Of a stretch of DNA of 64,000 nt, positions 45,222-57,135 are shown one piece after another. The DNA lies in NCBI GenBank assembly GCA_009869945.1, contig WIXG01000056.1, forward strand, positions 229,477-293,476. Reading direction: 5' to 3'. The stretch comes from Mesaphorura yosii. Lineage: Eukaryota > Arthropoda > Collembola > Poduromorpha > Tullbergiidae. Every line of letters begins with the position of its first letter. The stretch's first letter is position 1. The position numbers were made by a program, and so were the translations under genes. Under the pieces are notes generated by a model. It was not told the DNA's origin. It ran no database searches and saw only the letters and a list, made by a program, of their open reading frames with translations.

Positions 45222-48200
45222 TTATAAATCTGAATCTTCTGTACCGATTGATGAAGTGATTCGTGCCATTTCAACTCCGCCCAGTTTTGCCTGCTGCACC
45301 ATTCTCCCGCCGTCAATGATCGCCACCGAATCGGCAACTGCAAGCGTCTGTGAACATTTTGACACCAAGATGGTCGTCCGATTTTGCTTCACTTTGCAGA
45401 GGACATCGAGCACCGTCTAAGATAATTGAGAAAGAAACTGGCATTTAAAAAACCGGGAAAATACGATGCTTTCGTTCTTTTACGGTTTTTTCATCCGCGG
45501 ACATGGACTCCGTTGGAGAATCAATCAGCAGAATTTTCGGATCCCGTGCAAGGGCTCGGGCAATCGCAATTTGGACTTTCTTGCCCCGTGACAAATTATC
45601 CCAGTAGTTACTGTCACGGGGTATGTCGAGGGCCTGGACAATTTGAAATTGCAGAGTTAATCATTTACCAAACACATTCTGCACTCTGCACTGCGTACAT
45701 CTTTGAACTCGTCCCCCAGTTTGACTGTCTCCAAAACTGTCTGCAATCGGTCCGCTGTCATTTGTTCCTTGTGTTGACAGCCGTACTTTATGTTATCAGC
45801 CAGACTCCCATCAAAGAATACAATTTCTTGAGGGATCCATCCAATATGCCGCCGAAGTTGTTGAATGTTGTAGTTTCTGAGACGGTGTTGGTAGCTCGAG
45901 CCATCCACGGTCTGTGACAGGACAAATCGAATAGCTTTTTGACTATATTTCGGTGATATGAGTTCAGTTACCAAGTTTCCAGTCGGGTCGTAAAATCTTT
46001 CCACCAGTTGAAGGACGGTCGACCCACCAAACCCAGAGCGACCAGTGAGTCCCAAGGTTGATCCTGCAGGAATGACCAAGAAAAGATCCCGAAGCACGAC
46101 GTCACGGCACGAATATTCAAAGCTAACGTTGTGAAATTCGATTCTTCCATTCATTGACTCAATTGGCTCGCCTTCGGCGTTCAGGGGGTCGAGACTCGAG
46201 GCAAATGTATTCTCTTCGTTGATCAGATCATTGATTTGCTCCAGCGAGACAACGGCTTCGGCCAAATCCGGAGTGACGCCAACGGGTTGTCGGAAAACAG
46301 AGACACAAAATGCTACTGCGAAAAATATCCTGCGCACGAATCGAAATTAATACATTTGCATTTCAAAATGAGGACAAAATCTCTGCCAATTGACATTTCC
46401 CGATTTTAATTACTTGAACAGTGATTGTGGATCAATTGCGTCCACCTGAATCATGTAGGCTCCGTACAAGAAACTCGATCCGCAAAAAAGAAAGAAAACA
46501 GATTCACACATTCCACCGACGATAGCACACCTGATGGCTTGGTTCCTTGATTCACTGATAACCCAACAGCAGCACATTTGGTTATTATCTCAGTCAAGAC
46601 ACATTGATTAATAAGAGAAACTTACCCATAAGCAATGTTTGCGTACTTGAGATACTTTACCAGGTAAGATCTCTGCATGCAGTACGCGTGCGTGAGTTTT
46701 ATATGCTCCAGTGCCTTACAAATTATCTGTAAAATGCAAACGAATGGACAGCTTATACGATAAGATCCCAACGCTTGAGGTATTATGCAGAATTCATGAT
46801 CTCACTTCCGAAGATTTGTCGTCGATTTTGGAGATGCTTCGTCTTGCCCTCTTCTGAAATTTATACTGTGCAGTTGCAAGCAATAAAATCACTGGCAACA
46901 CTCCGAACAAGGCGATGAGCCCAATTTGCCAGACCAGAGTGGAAATTAGGACGCAGATGAAGAAGATGGTGACCAAGGAGCTGACACCGTCTTGGACCGG
47001 AGTCTCGAGTGCCTGAAAAGTTAACGTTTGTCAAACACAATCGCAAACGCAACTCGCTGCGCTGTGCGCGAAATATGAATACAAATATGCACTTACAGTT
47101 TTGATGAATTCCGAATTTCTCATCATTTTGATTCCCAACTCAGTCGGAGTCGTTTTAGCTTTATCGTAGTACGATTTTGGTCTTCGCAGCGCGGAAGTGA
47201 AGCTGGTGATCTTCAGCGAAAGCATCAAATAGAGACCAGCCGTGGAAGCAAAAAGATTCTAAAGTACAAAGACGCCTTACAGTGTAAGCCAGATATTATT
47301 ACACAACATTCAGTTTTTTACCCTCAGCCAGATGCCAATGGCTGCGATGATTGAAAGAGCCATTAGCATTCCAGCCCAAAATATCCCTTGATCGGTCAAC
47401 TCTGCGCCGGTCTTGGAAAAGGTCTGTGGGGAAAAATGGACGGTCTGAATGTACAGAACAAGTCTAAAGTCCTGAAAGAAGCTTACCCCAAAAATCTGCA
47501 CGAAATACGCCGACAGTACTGTCATTTGACACCCAGTGATCAAGCAACCAAGAAATCCGATGATCCACAATTTCTTAGATTCGGGCGTAAGTAGACTCAT
47601 AATGAAATCAGTAACACTTGTCGCTTCATCGCGCAGAGGAAAACTCGCGAAACGAACAGATGAGGTCTCTGCCGTACGAGATGAGGGGTCAACTTGGCTT
47701 AATTGTGCTTTCATCGCTTGGAGAACGGTCTCTGAATTCACCATCAATGCGTAATGACTGTGTTTTTCGCTCATAAGTTTTTCATACGTTCCGATGTTTT
47801 CCTGGAGTATTTGGCCGTCCTATAATGCATTGTCAAAAATTGTATTGCACGGTAATCACGTAATCAGGCAAGAGTAAATGTAGTCAGCTCACTTTAAGCA
47901 CAAAAATTGTATCGACGTCCTTCACTTCCCCGAAATGGCTGGTCAAAATGATTGTTGTCTTTCCTCTGCGATGTTCCAGTATCCTCTCGCGTATTTCATT
48001 TCTTTCTGCTTCCAGCAAATCACTGAACGAGTCGTCCAGGATTAAAACCGGCGGATCTGTGACAAGAGCTCGGGCAAGGTCAATTTTTCGTAGGAGCTGT
48101 AGTGATGTGTAGTCTTCGACTCTTTTCACCTGCCGTTTTCATCTGAGCTTTAGTAGAAAGCGTATGGGCCATGGGCCACTTACAATTGAAGAACTTACCG

Positions 48201-50841
48201 CTTGTCCCTTGTCGCACAATTCGAAGCGTCCGATGAGTTTCATGACGTCCTTAATCTGACCGTGCGTTATGAGCTTTCGTCCAGCACGGATATTCTTGTG
48301 AACGTTTTTATTAGTCATATGGATATTGTTCAGAGACAAACAAATGTGTGCTCGCAGCGTCGGCACGTCCAGACTCTTGATGTTGACTTGACCAATTCTG
48401 ATTTCACCACATGCGGGGTCGTAAAGGCGGAGCAGCAAACACGCAATTGTGCTTTTGCCTGAGCCAGCACCCCCGACGATGGCGACGGTTTCTCCTCCTT
48501 TGATCGTGAATGACAGGTCCTTCAGTACCGCTGCCTTGCCCGGGTACATGAAGTTTATGCTCTTAAACTCAATGTCTTCGTGGAACATCTTTTTGTCAGT
48601 TTCCCACAGAGGAGGGAGTGGAGAAGAGAAATCCCAGTCGATTTCAGGAATTCGATCGGTGAACTCTTCCAGGCTCTTCGCAGCTTGGAAGGAACTGGAC
48701 ACTGTGGACACCATCGTGGATAGATTTTGAATGGCGATACTAAGCATTGTGATTGCCAGGAAAAGCTATACACAAGAAGGACAAGAGATAAATCGGTTTA
48801 CGGACACCTAAAATGTTGCCAGGTTGGCGTAATTCAAGTGAGAAACAACAAACCGTATAAATTTCTCCTGCTGAAATCGAATGTTGCACGAGAAGCCGGC
48901 AACTGTACCAAAATGCGACCGCGTAACATCCGTAAATTATGGCAGCCAGCAGGGCGTTGCCCATTGCCGACAAGTGGTACTCTTTGAAGAGGAGGTCCAC
49001 GGATTCTTCCAACTTCTCACCATATCTGTGCAAATGAGAAGAGAAATTTCCTTTATAATCTGCACTGCATGGTTTCCTGTTTAGCACGTGTGTTTAATTG
49101 TGCGTCAATTACCGGTTGATCTCGTTTTCTTGTTCACCATACGCCACCACCGTATCAATGTTAAGGAGAGCCTGCGCCGAAGTCCGTTCAGCCGCAATCC
49201 ACTTTTTCGTGGCTTCTGATGATTCTGCGGCAAGCAACTGCAGAGTGTAGAAACAGAAAGATCATCTGAACCATCCCGAAAGATCAAGCAGGAAAAGCTC
49301 TTGGCGATTGGTGACCTAATAAGTTACCTTCACAAATTTCAGTATTCTGTAGATTATAAACGGCGTCACGAGCAAGAAGACAAGCGCGAGTTTGTAGCTA
49401 GTGCCGAGAGCAATCAGGGCGGCTGCTGCGAACATGGCGATGTACTCCAGAACGATGCTGGATTTGAATCCGACCCCGTCTCGGAAGCGTTCGACCTCAC
49501 TACCAAAAGTTAAACAGCCTACGTGCACGACACTAGCTAGCTTTAGGAAAGAAGTCCCGAAGTCCTCACCTGTAGATATTTGACAGCAGTACGTTGGTGT
49601 TGTGCTGCATAAACCACGTCAAGTCCTGTCGTAGAATATTTCTAATCACTTGCTCGCGGAGTCGGAAAGATTGGTTCACTGCCACAATCTCCCAGCAGAG
49701 GAACTGCAATGAACGAAGGAAAAGAGAGCCAGTTAGAATTTATCACGATAACCAAGAACAAAAGAATACCTGGAGAAAGGAGCACACAAAGATACCGACG
49801 GCAAGCATGCAGAATAGGAGTCCTGTCGCGTGAACGGTGCCGACAAATTCTTCTTTTGTGAGCACTTGCTCTTTGTAGAAGGTTTCAACCATGATCTTAT
49901 TGATAAGCTCCAATGTGCTCGCCATGCCCTCGGGCAGTCCGAGCTCCGTTGCGTTTGGTAGCAAGTCGGGCTCATCGGGGAGGTTTAGCAAGCTTTGGGT
50001 AAAGGCGTAAAGCCCACCTGGCTCCACGACGATCGTAGTTTGATTTGATGTAGTTGAATTTGCGTAGCCCTAAAATAAAGTAATTGAAAAATGGAAATAG
50101 AATTAATTATCTCACTCAAGGAAACTGAAACCACAGTGCACTGGCATTTACATGAATGGCTTGCTGAACGTAAGAATTCGTCAAACTTCCAAATACGACC
50201 TGAAAATTATGGTGTCAACTGATTATAGTTAGTCGATTTGCCACTCATTAATTAAGTATCAGCTTACAGCGACAAAGGGAAAGGTAAATCCATGAATGAA
50301 TGCAAGCAGCGCCCCAATCACAAGAATCAGCTTGTCTTTCCAATTTGTTTGACGAAACTGAAAATGCAAAGCGAAATTGAAGGGAAGAAGAGTGCTAAGA
50401 ATGAAAAGTACGCACGCACGCTGAAATCATACGGGTGAGGGACTTTGCTCATCGCGTCTCATACTTGCGAAAATTCTCTCCGTACGCGTACACGTACCAT
50501 TTTGTTGGCGAGTGTTGCCGCGATGTCCACAGATTTGAATACGGCCTGAAGGGCGGAAGACGGGGGAGCATCGTTACCGTCAGTGGCAGCATGGCTTTCG
50601 TGGCTGCTGGCGCTGGTGGGATCGTCGTCCTTTCTTTTCGAAGTAGTGTTTCTAAACCCAGACAAAATATATGTAGGTAGACGAAGTTCCTTGCCTAGAG
50701 AGCCAAGGTACCCACTGGAATTCCAGCTATCTTAAGATACCTTGTCTCTTCGTCTTTCTGGGAGGATTTGAGCAAAGCTTCTTCATCGTCGCCTTTTGGA
50801 GGACGGGAAACGAAGGCTGTGAGCTTCTTTAAGTACTCCAT
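45222..50841 (-). CDS. Full-length ABCB transporter T3 with degenerate ATP site
   Basis: Start ATG at 50841 ([20 protein letters not shown]). TMD1 at about 50350-48750 has an enlarged first loop with N-glycosylation sequons (NSTT, NQTT, NATE). NBD1 (about 48650-47885): Walker [10 protein letters not shown] intact, Q-loop Gln lost (CLSLNNIHM), no signature ([14 protein letters not shown]), Walker B VLILDDS (catalytic Glu to Asp), H-loop His kept. TMD2 at about 47774-46340. NBD2 (about 46230-45222): Walker [10 protein letters not shown], where the Lys codon is Gly (46023-46025); signature NLSRGKKV; Walker [13 protein letters not shown], catalytic Glu to Ser (45517-45519); H-loop LVSKCSQTL, His to Lys (45357-45359). 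The reading frame is intact over more than 20 exons with normal splice sites, so this is not a simple pseudogene. Closest relative in the window is T2. Confidence 0.85.
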
Positions 50842-51261
50842 TTTAATGCTATCACTGAAATTGCTCTTTCAAGGCTAAATTCGGTAAGATTCGGTTTCTG
50901 AGTCTGGCAGGCATCTGCATGACATTGAAAACTCATAACCTTCGATGTGTAGGTAATTAAAACGTCTTATCCAGCCAATTATTACAGATCGATAGAAGAT
51001 AAGCAAGCTGTACAAAAGTCTAACCACATCGTCAAATTCCATGCTGCGGAGAACAACACAAAATCTGCTCATTACTTTCTACTCCATTTATTGTATTGAC
51101 AGAAAGATTACCACAACGTAAAAAATGTCTGGTAACGAACGTGACCAAAACCGCACGCAGGACTCATAAGCTCTCACGTACTGATGGATTTACTTCAACA
51201 GGCGACAACGCATGTGTGGAGTGTGAATACGAAAAAGCAAGAAATGGTGATGGCAATGGCA
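50842..51261. other. Spacer between ABCB genes T2 and T3
   Basis: 420 bp. A minus-strand AATAAA at 51087-51092 is the likely T2 poly(A) signal; the rest is T3 promoter/5' UTR. An upstream minus-strand frame at 50875-51072 is not supported as coding. Confidence 0.5.
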
Positions 51262-54200
51262 TTAGTTTCCCGACGCTGAAACTGTCTTGAGCCAACTCGA
51301 ATAGTAGCCATCACGAGACCGGAGCTCCTCCGGCGTCCCCTCTTCAAGCACAGCTCCAGATTCTATCACGATTATTCTGTCTGCCAATGAAATCGCGGCC
51401 GGGTTTCTCGAAACAAGAATGCATGTACGGTCACGCTTGATTTCTTTGATGACGCTGATGACCTTCTGTAATCAAATTCAAGCAAGGCATGAATTATTAA
51501 ATTCAGCGCTGCATCTTGCAGAATAGAACTCTGTGCTGGTATGGGCTATTTACTATTTCTTCCTCTCGCGACATGGAACTGGTCGGAGAGTCGAGGAGCA
51601 GAATCCTTGGGTTTCTTATCAGTGCTCTGGCAATGCCAAGCAAAACACGCTTGCCTCTGGATAAAGAATTCCATCGTTTATAGCTCCGTGTGGTGGATAA
51701 GTCCGAGTCCTGGAAAGAAAGAGGCAAACAATTTTGTAAAAATTGTTAGTAATTGAGTAATTGTGCTTGCAGGTTAGTTTTATCGACTCACCTTCCCAAA
51801 AATATTTAACAATTGCACAGTCGTCAATACTTCCTGAAGTTTCTCTAAACTGATGCCCTGCTCCTTGTATCCAAATGCAATGTTGTCCATGACTGAACCA
51901 TCGAAGAACGCAATCTTCTCTGGTTCCGGCACCCACCCGATTTTGTCTCGTACGTGGCCGATGTTCAGGAATCTGATATCACGATCATCGAGCAACTGTG
52001 CAATACGTAAGATGTAATGCGAAATTCACAGAAATTGAGAAATGAAGTTCCCGAGTTTCGCTCTGGCTTACCAAGGATCCAGTTTTAACATCATAAAATC
52101 GATGAATCAGCGCGAGCAGCGTCGTCCCACCAAAGGATTCTGGACCCGTGAAGGCAAATGTCTGCCCGGCAGGAATTTTGAGATTCAAATCCTTAAAGAC
52201 TTGGTTCTCGCTGGAGTACTGAAAATAAACGTGACTGAGCTCAACTTTGCCCTCGAAGGCTCCCAGCTCTTCACCCTCCTCATTCAGTGCATCCATCGTG
52301 GAGTCGAATTCGGAGTCTTCCTGCACAAGATTGGTTATCATTTCCAGTGCATCGACAGCATTCGCAAAGTCTGGCATGAGAGCAATGATGTCGTTGAAAG
52401 AGACGACGCAGAATGCCAGTGAGAAAAATATTCTACAACCGTGAAAGGCCGGCATGAAGTGAAAATGTTAACATCCGGCCGTAAGATAACGATGTTAAAT
52501 GCGTACTTAAACAGAGATGCTGGCTGAATGGCACCGATATTAATGAGATACGCCCCAAAGAGAAAGGAGACTCCAAAAAAGAGGAAGAAAAGCGTTTCGC
52601 CCACTCCAAAAATGGCGGAGAACGTCAGCGCTTGCTTGTGGGTTTCACTAAACAATTTTTTGCCAACGACAATTCGTCAATGTCAGTTAAGTGAAGCTTG
52701 AATTCAAACTCGCAAGGAGATTGGCATGATTTGACATACCGCAAGGCTGGAGCCACGAGCTGGCGATACTTCTCCAGATAATGTTTCTGCATCGAGTGAG
52801 TTTGTATGAGCTCCATCAAGTCCGTGGCGGTCGTTATCAGCTGTAAAAGGGTAGAAATCTGTCAACTCAGTGATGAACAAAGATTCCGCTACTGAAAAAG
52901 CGTCTAAACACCTTACGTCTGAGGTTTGCGCCTTCGCTGCACAGATTTTATCATCTCCAGACCTCTGAACTTTATACTGCAGAATTGCAAGCAGAACTTG
53001 AGTGCAGTAAACGCCAAAGACGAGTATGAGTCCAATCTGCCAGACGAGCGCGGTCACAATGATTCCAACGCACACCAGAGTAACTGAAATGCCCAGCAAT
53101 TGCGGCAGGTGGTTCTCCAAAACCTGTACATGTAAGAATGGGAATCGAGTAAAGCCCCGATCAATGCAAAGCAATGAAACCGTGAATGTGAATTCTGTCC
53201 AAACGGTTTTAATCCATGCTGCGTGATGTACAACTTCTGTTCCAAGTGCGAGTGGGGTTGTTTTGGACTCTGCTGCATTGTAGTACGATTTTGGGCGTCG
53301 CAAAATTGATGCGAATGCGGTTGTTCTGATATTCAGCATCACGTACAGCCCGGCTGAGCTCATATACAGAATCTAAGGTGAAATGCCGGTTATATTAATT
53401 ATTGGATATTGGATTTAAATTTAAGGAATCAGGACTAAATTCCTTTTTACTCGTAGCCAGACGGACACCCCAGTAATTATCGCCAGTGCAAGAAGCATGG
53501 TTGCCCAAAAGGTTCCATCGTTCGAAAGTTCATCTCCAGTTTTCGAAAACGTCTAGAAATTGGAGGACGAGTGCATATTTGAGTTTCCCTTCGAGCAATG
53601 AACGCTACGAAGATGTAATCGACTTGCCCCGAACATTTCCACGAAATAGTACGCAAAGACAGCCAGCTGAGTCCCAGTCAGCACCACGCCAATCAGACCC
53701 AACGCAAACATGCGAGAGGTGGAGCACAGGTCGTAGAGCTCAAGTACTCCAACTGGCTTAGGCTTGGGTTTCGGGATCTGCGCGATCAGTCCGGGTGTAA
53801 TTCCAGCACCTACATCGGCCTTGAGAAACTTCGACGCAGCCATCACACTTTCCTCCACACGCAGCTTATTCGCCGTTTCCTGCATGAGCTTGTAAATATT
53901 GTCTACGCCTCCAGTCTGCATCAGTTCCTCATGTTTTCCAATGTTTCCGGGCAGGATTTGGCCGTCCTAACGGATCAGATCATAAACGGAACGCTATGCA
54001 GATATACTGACACATATTTATAAACGATTTACCTTCAGAATGTAAATCTTATCGATGTAACTCGACTCCAGACTGAGTACATCGTGGGTCAGGATAATTG
54101 TCGTCTTCCCTCTTCGATCTTCGAGCACACGCTTCCAAATATTCCCTCTTTCGAATGATGCCAAATGCGTAAACGATTCGTCCAGTAATAAAATCGGAGG

Positions 54201-56638
54201 GTCAGGCGCAAGGCTACGTGCCAGATTAATTTTACGTCGATCATTCAGCGGAAAGCCTTTGACATCTCTCTTTGACTGTCCCAGTGTCTTTTCTGGGTCA
54301 ACCAAGTATTTTACGTATTGAATGTCTTCATGCCTCACAAATCCCCGTGCTGCTTTTATATTCGCGTCGATTTCTGTATCGCTCGTCTGCGCTTGCTGCA
54401 ACGCAATACCAACATTTCGATGCAGAGTTTTGAAGTTCAGTTTTGCCAGATCGACGCCGTCGATTTTGATCTTCCCACGTGTGGGGTCGTACAGGCGAAG
54501 GATCAGCTTGGCGATTGTGGATTTGCCTTCCCCGACGTCACTCACGATGGCGACCGTGCTGCCAGCCTCGATTTTGAAGGAAAGGTCGTGCAAAACTTTG
54601 TCGCCTCCGGGATAAGCGAATGAGATGTTCTTGAATTCGATTTCACCGTCTACCGGGTGACTGTGACACTTTCCTTCGTCACAAAAGAAGTCAATGTCGG
54701 ACAGCGGATGTCCAAATGCACTTAAATGACAGGCTGACGCGTACGCAGTCGCCACGACCGTCGTCGAACTGATTATGTTTGTCAGTCCAATTGTACCAAG
54801 TGTGATTGACAGGAAAATCTAGAGCGCATTCACGCGTTAATTCTTACTTGTCAACTGAGTTCATGCAGTCCATTCGCATTCATTAAACTCACCGTGTAAA
54901 TTTCACCTGCTGAAATCTTTCCCTGCAACAAAAGTCTGCATGCGTACCAAAACGCTACTGCGTATGTTGCATAAATCAAGAAGGCAAGCGTGCCCCGACC
55001 CAATGCGTCTAAATGGTACTGCTTGAACATTCCGTCGATGGCTGTCTCCAACATTGAGCCGAACCTGCGTATGGAATTCCCTTGTTGGTTGTATGCAACC
55101 ACCGTGTCCGCATTGGCAAGCACTCCCGCAGCCACCGACTCTGCGCTCGTCCAAAGGTCGTCCCCGTCCTGTGAGGTACCAGCGATTTTCTATTCGAACA
55201 CGACACGTCTGTCACTGGACCAAATAAACGTGGTACGTTGAAACGTGGGAATTTCTTACTCGACCAAGAGTCAGCATTCGGAAGACTATGAAAGGCATGG
55301 GGGCAAGAAAGACGAGGGCAAGTCTCCAACTGATGCTGATTGCAATTAGTGACGAAATTATAAACATGGAAGCGTGCTGAATGAGTGTGGAGAACCGTAC
55401 CCCAAGCGCAGCTCGAACTCGGCCAACTTCGCTGTAAAATGTAAAATCATGACACCAATGCAAAAGCAAGTTAGCAATAGCAATATGGCTCACACCGCAC
55501 CGTCTGCTTAGGATCTTACCCGAAAATATTTGTAATCAGTTCTCCGATATCGTGCTTCTGAAACCAAAGCATGTCCTGCTTCAGAAATTTTACCACGACC
55601 GACTCGCGAAGCTGAAACTTTTGATTTGCTGCGACCCACTCCCAGCACAACACCTGCAAACCCACAATTTCGCAATGACAATGGGTTTGGCCCAAAATTG
55701 TGATATCTCTGCGTACTTGGAAGAATGAAGACACAAAGATGACGATAGCCAGCCATAAAAACAAGACTCCGGTCAGGTGGACGTTTACGAGGAATTCTTC
55801 TTCCGTCATGGCCTCATGCTCACTAAATGTTTCCAGCACTACCTTGTTAATCAAGTCGAAAACGTTCCCAAGCTGTTGCGGAACGAGAACCTCCATTTCA
55901 TGGCCAGACTTTTCCATCTCCGTTTCCGTCTTGTTGAGTTGATCCGCGTCCGCCGCTGACAGCATCCAATTGTACGACTGCGTCCTCGTCTCGTTGGCGA
56001 AACCAGACACGGATTGCTGTATGAATGAGTTTGTCATGCTGCCGAATAACACGGCCATAAACGGGAATGTAACACCGTGAATAATTGCGAAGAAAGTGCC
56101 AATTAGCAGGAGGAAAGTGTCGGTCGAGGTTGTGGTCGAGAACTGCGAATTAATACGAGGACGTTCGAAGTGATTCACAGCTCAAGTCAGCTTCATTTAG
56201 TAACTTACTAAATACTGCAGCAGAGTTTTGATTATGTCACGAGATTTCCCTAGGACATCAAGAATGGATGACCCTTCAGCGGGTTTGGCCTTGGGCTCGT
56301 CTGCGCTCGTGCTTGCAGCTTCGATATCGTCTTCAAACACGTGTCTTGGTCTTGCAACAAAAAGCTAGTTAGAACACCGAAATGGTTGAATCAATCAATT
56401 AGTTGAATATTTTGTACCTTAGTCTGAAGCCCTTTTCATTGGTTTCATCCTCTGAATCATTCACAGCGGTCTCTTCCTCAGCTGAAGTATCTCTAAGACA
56501 AATCAGCACAGCAGCGGTGTTATGAAGTTAACTCCGAGTTGTTGCATAGATTCTTATTTACCTGCCCTCGTCGCGAATGCGCTTGTGAAGCAACTCATTG
56601 CTTTCACTTCCATTATCACTTGAATCACTATCTGACAT
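51262..56638 (-). CDS. Full-length ABCB transporter T2 with degenerate ATP site
   Basis: Start ATG at 56638 (MSDSDSSDNGSESNELLHKR). An acidic cytoplasmic leader precedes TMD1 (about 56150-54780); its first extracellular loop is unusually long, with NETR and NKTE sequons. NBD1 (about 54670-54018): Walker A SDVGEGKST, Q-loop ALQQAQ, signature absent (GFPLNDRRKINLARSL), Walker B ILLLDESF with catalytic Glu, H-loop LTHDVLSL with His. TMD2 at about 53921-52440. NBD2 (about 52350-51262): Walker A GPESFGGTT, Lys to Gly (52126-52128); Q-loop WVPEPEK (Gln lost); signature NSLSRGKRV; Walker B ILLLDSPTSSMS, Glu to Ser (51587-51589); H-loop LVSRNPAAIS, His to Arg (51406-51408). Frame and splice sites are intact throughout. 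It ends SWLKTVSASGN at 51262. Confidence 0.85.
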
Positions 56639-57135
56639 GATGAGAGCTTACTTTTACTCAACCGTTCAAACCGATCAAACTGAAGCACTACTTGTGCTTT
56701 GTGAGTAAAGATGAAATCAATTCATGGCACCGCATATTAACAAGCGTCAAATCGTAATTAAGGATCAATTGAGTAGTAATTGTACGCTCACGCTTAATTT
56801 CCTTTTTATTTGCGGTTGACTGCTTCAATTGCGATGAAATGCTAATTGTCAATTGCCAAAACTAAGATTACCGCCTCCCGCTGCTCACTGCAATAATGCG
56901 AATACATGCCTGTACTTTGCGTGGAAAACGCCATTTCAAGCGGCGGCGGTCACCGACTCAATCAGAGGCGATTCCGTGCAATAGTACGATCAATTTCAAT
57001 GCTTTGGCTTTAATATTGTCCTTTATTAATTAATTAATAACACAAACGATAATTCGCCTCATGCACATAGTATTAAAAAGTTAAAAACAATAGAAGCTTA
57101 ATGACAACGGTGTTGCAATAAAAAATAGAATTATG
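56639..57135. other. Spacer between ABCB genes T1 and T2
   Basis: About 0.5 kb. T1 poly(A) signal candidates lie on the minus strand near 57022; the remainder should be the T2 promoter. No exon seen. Confidence 0.5.

Noticed and set aside
45222-56638. T2 and T3 as plain pseudogenes
   Set aside because: All exons stay open with usable splice sites, and the motif losses are confined to one composite ATP site, which random decay would not produce.
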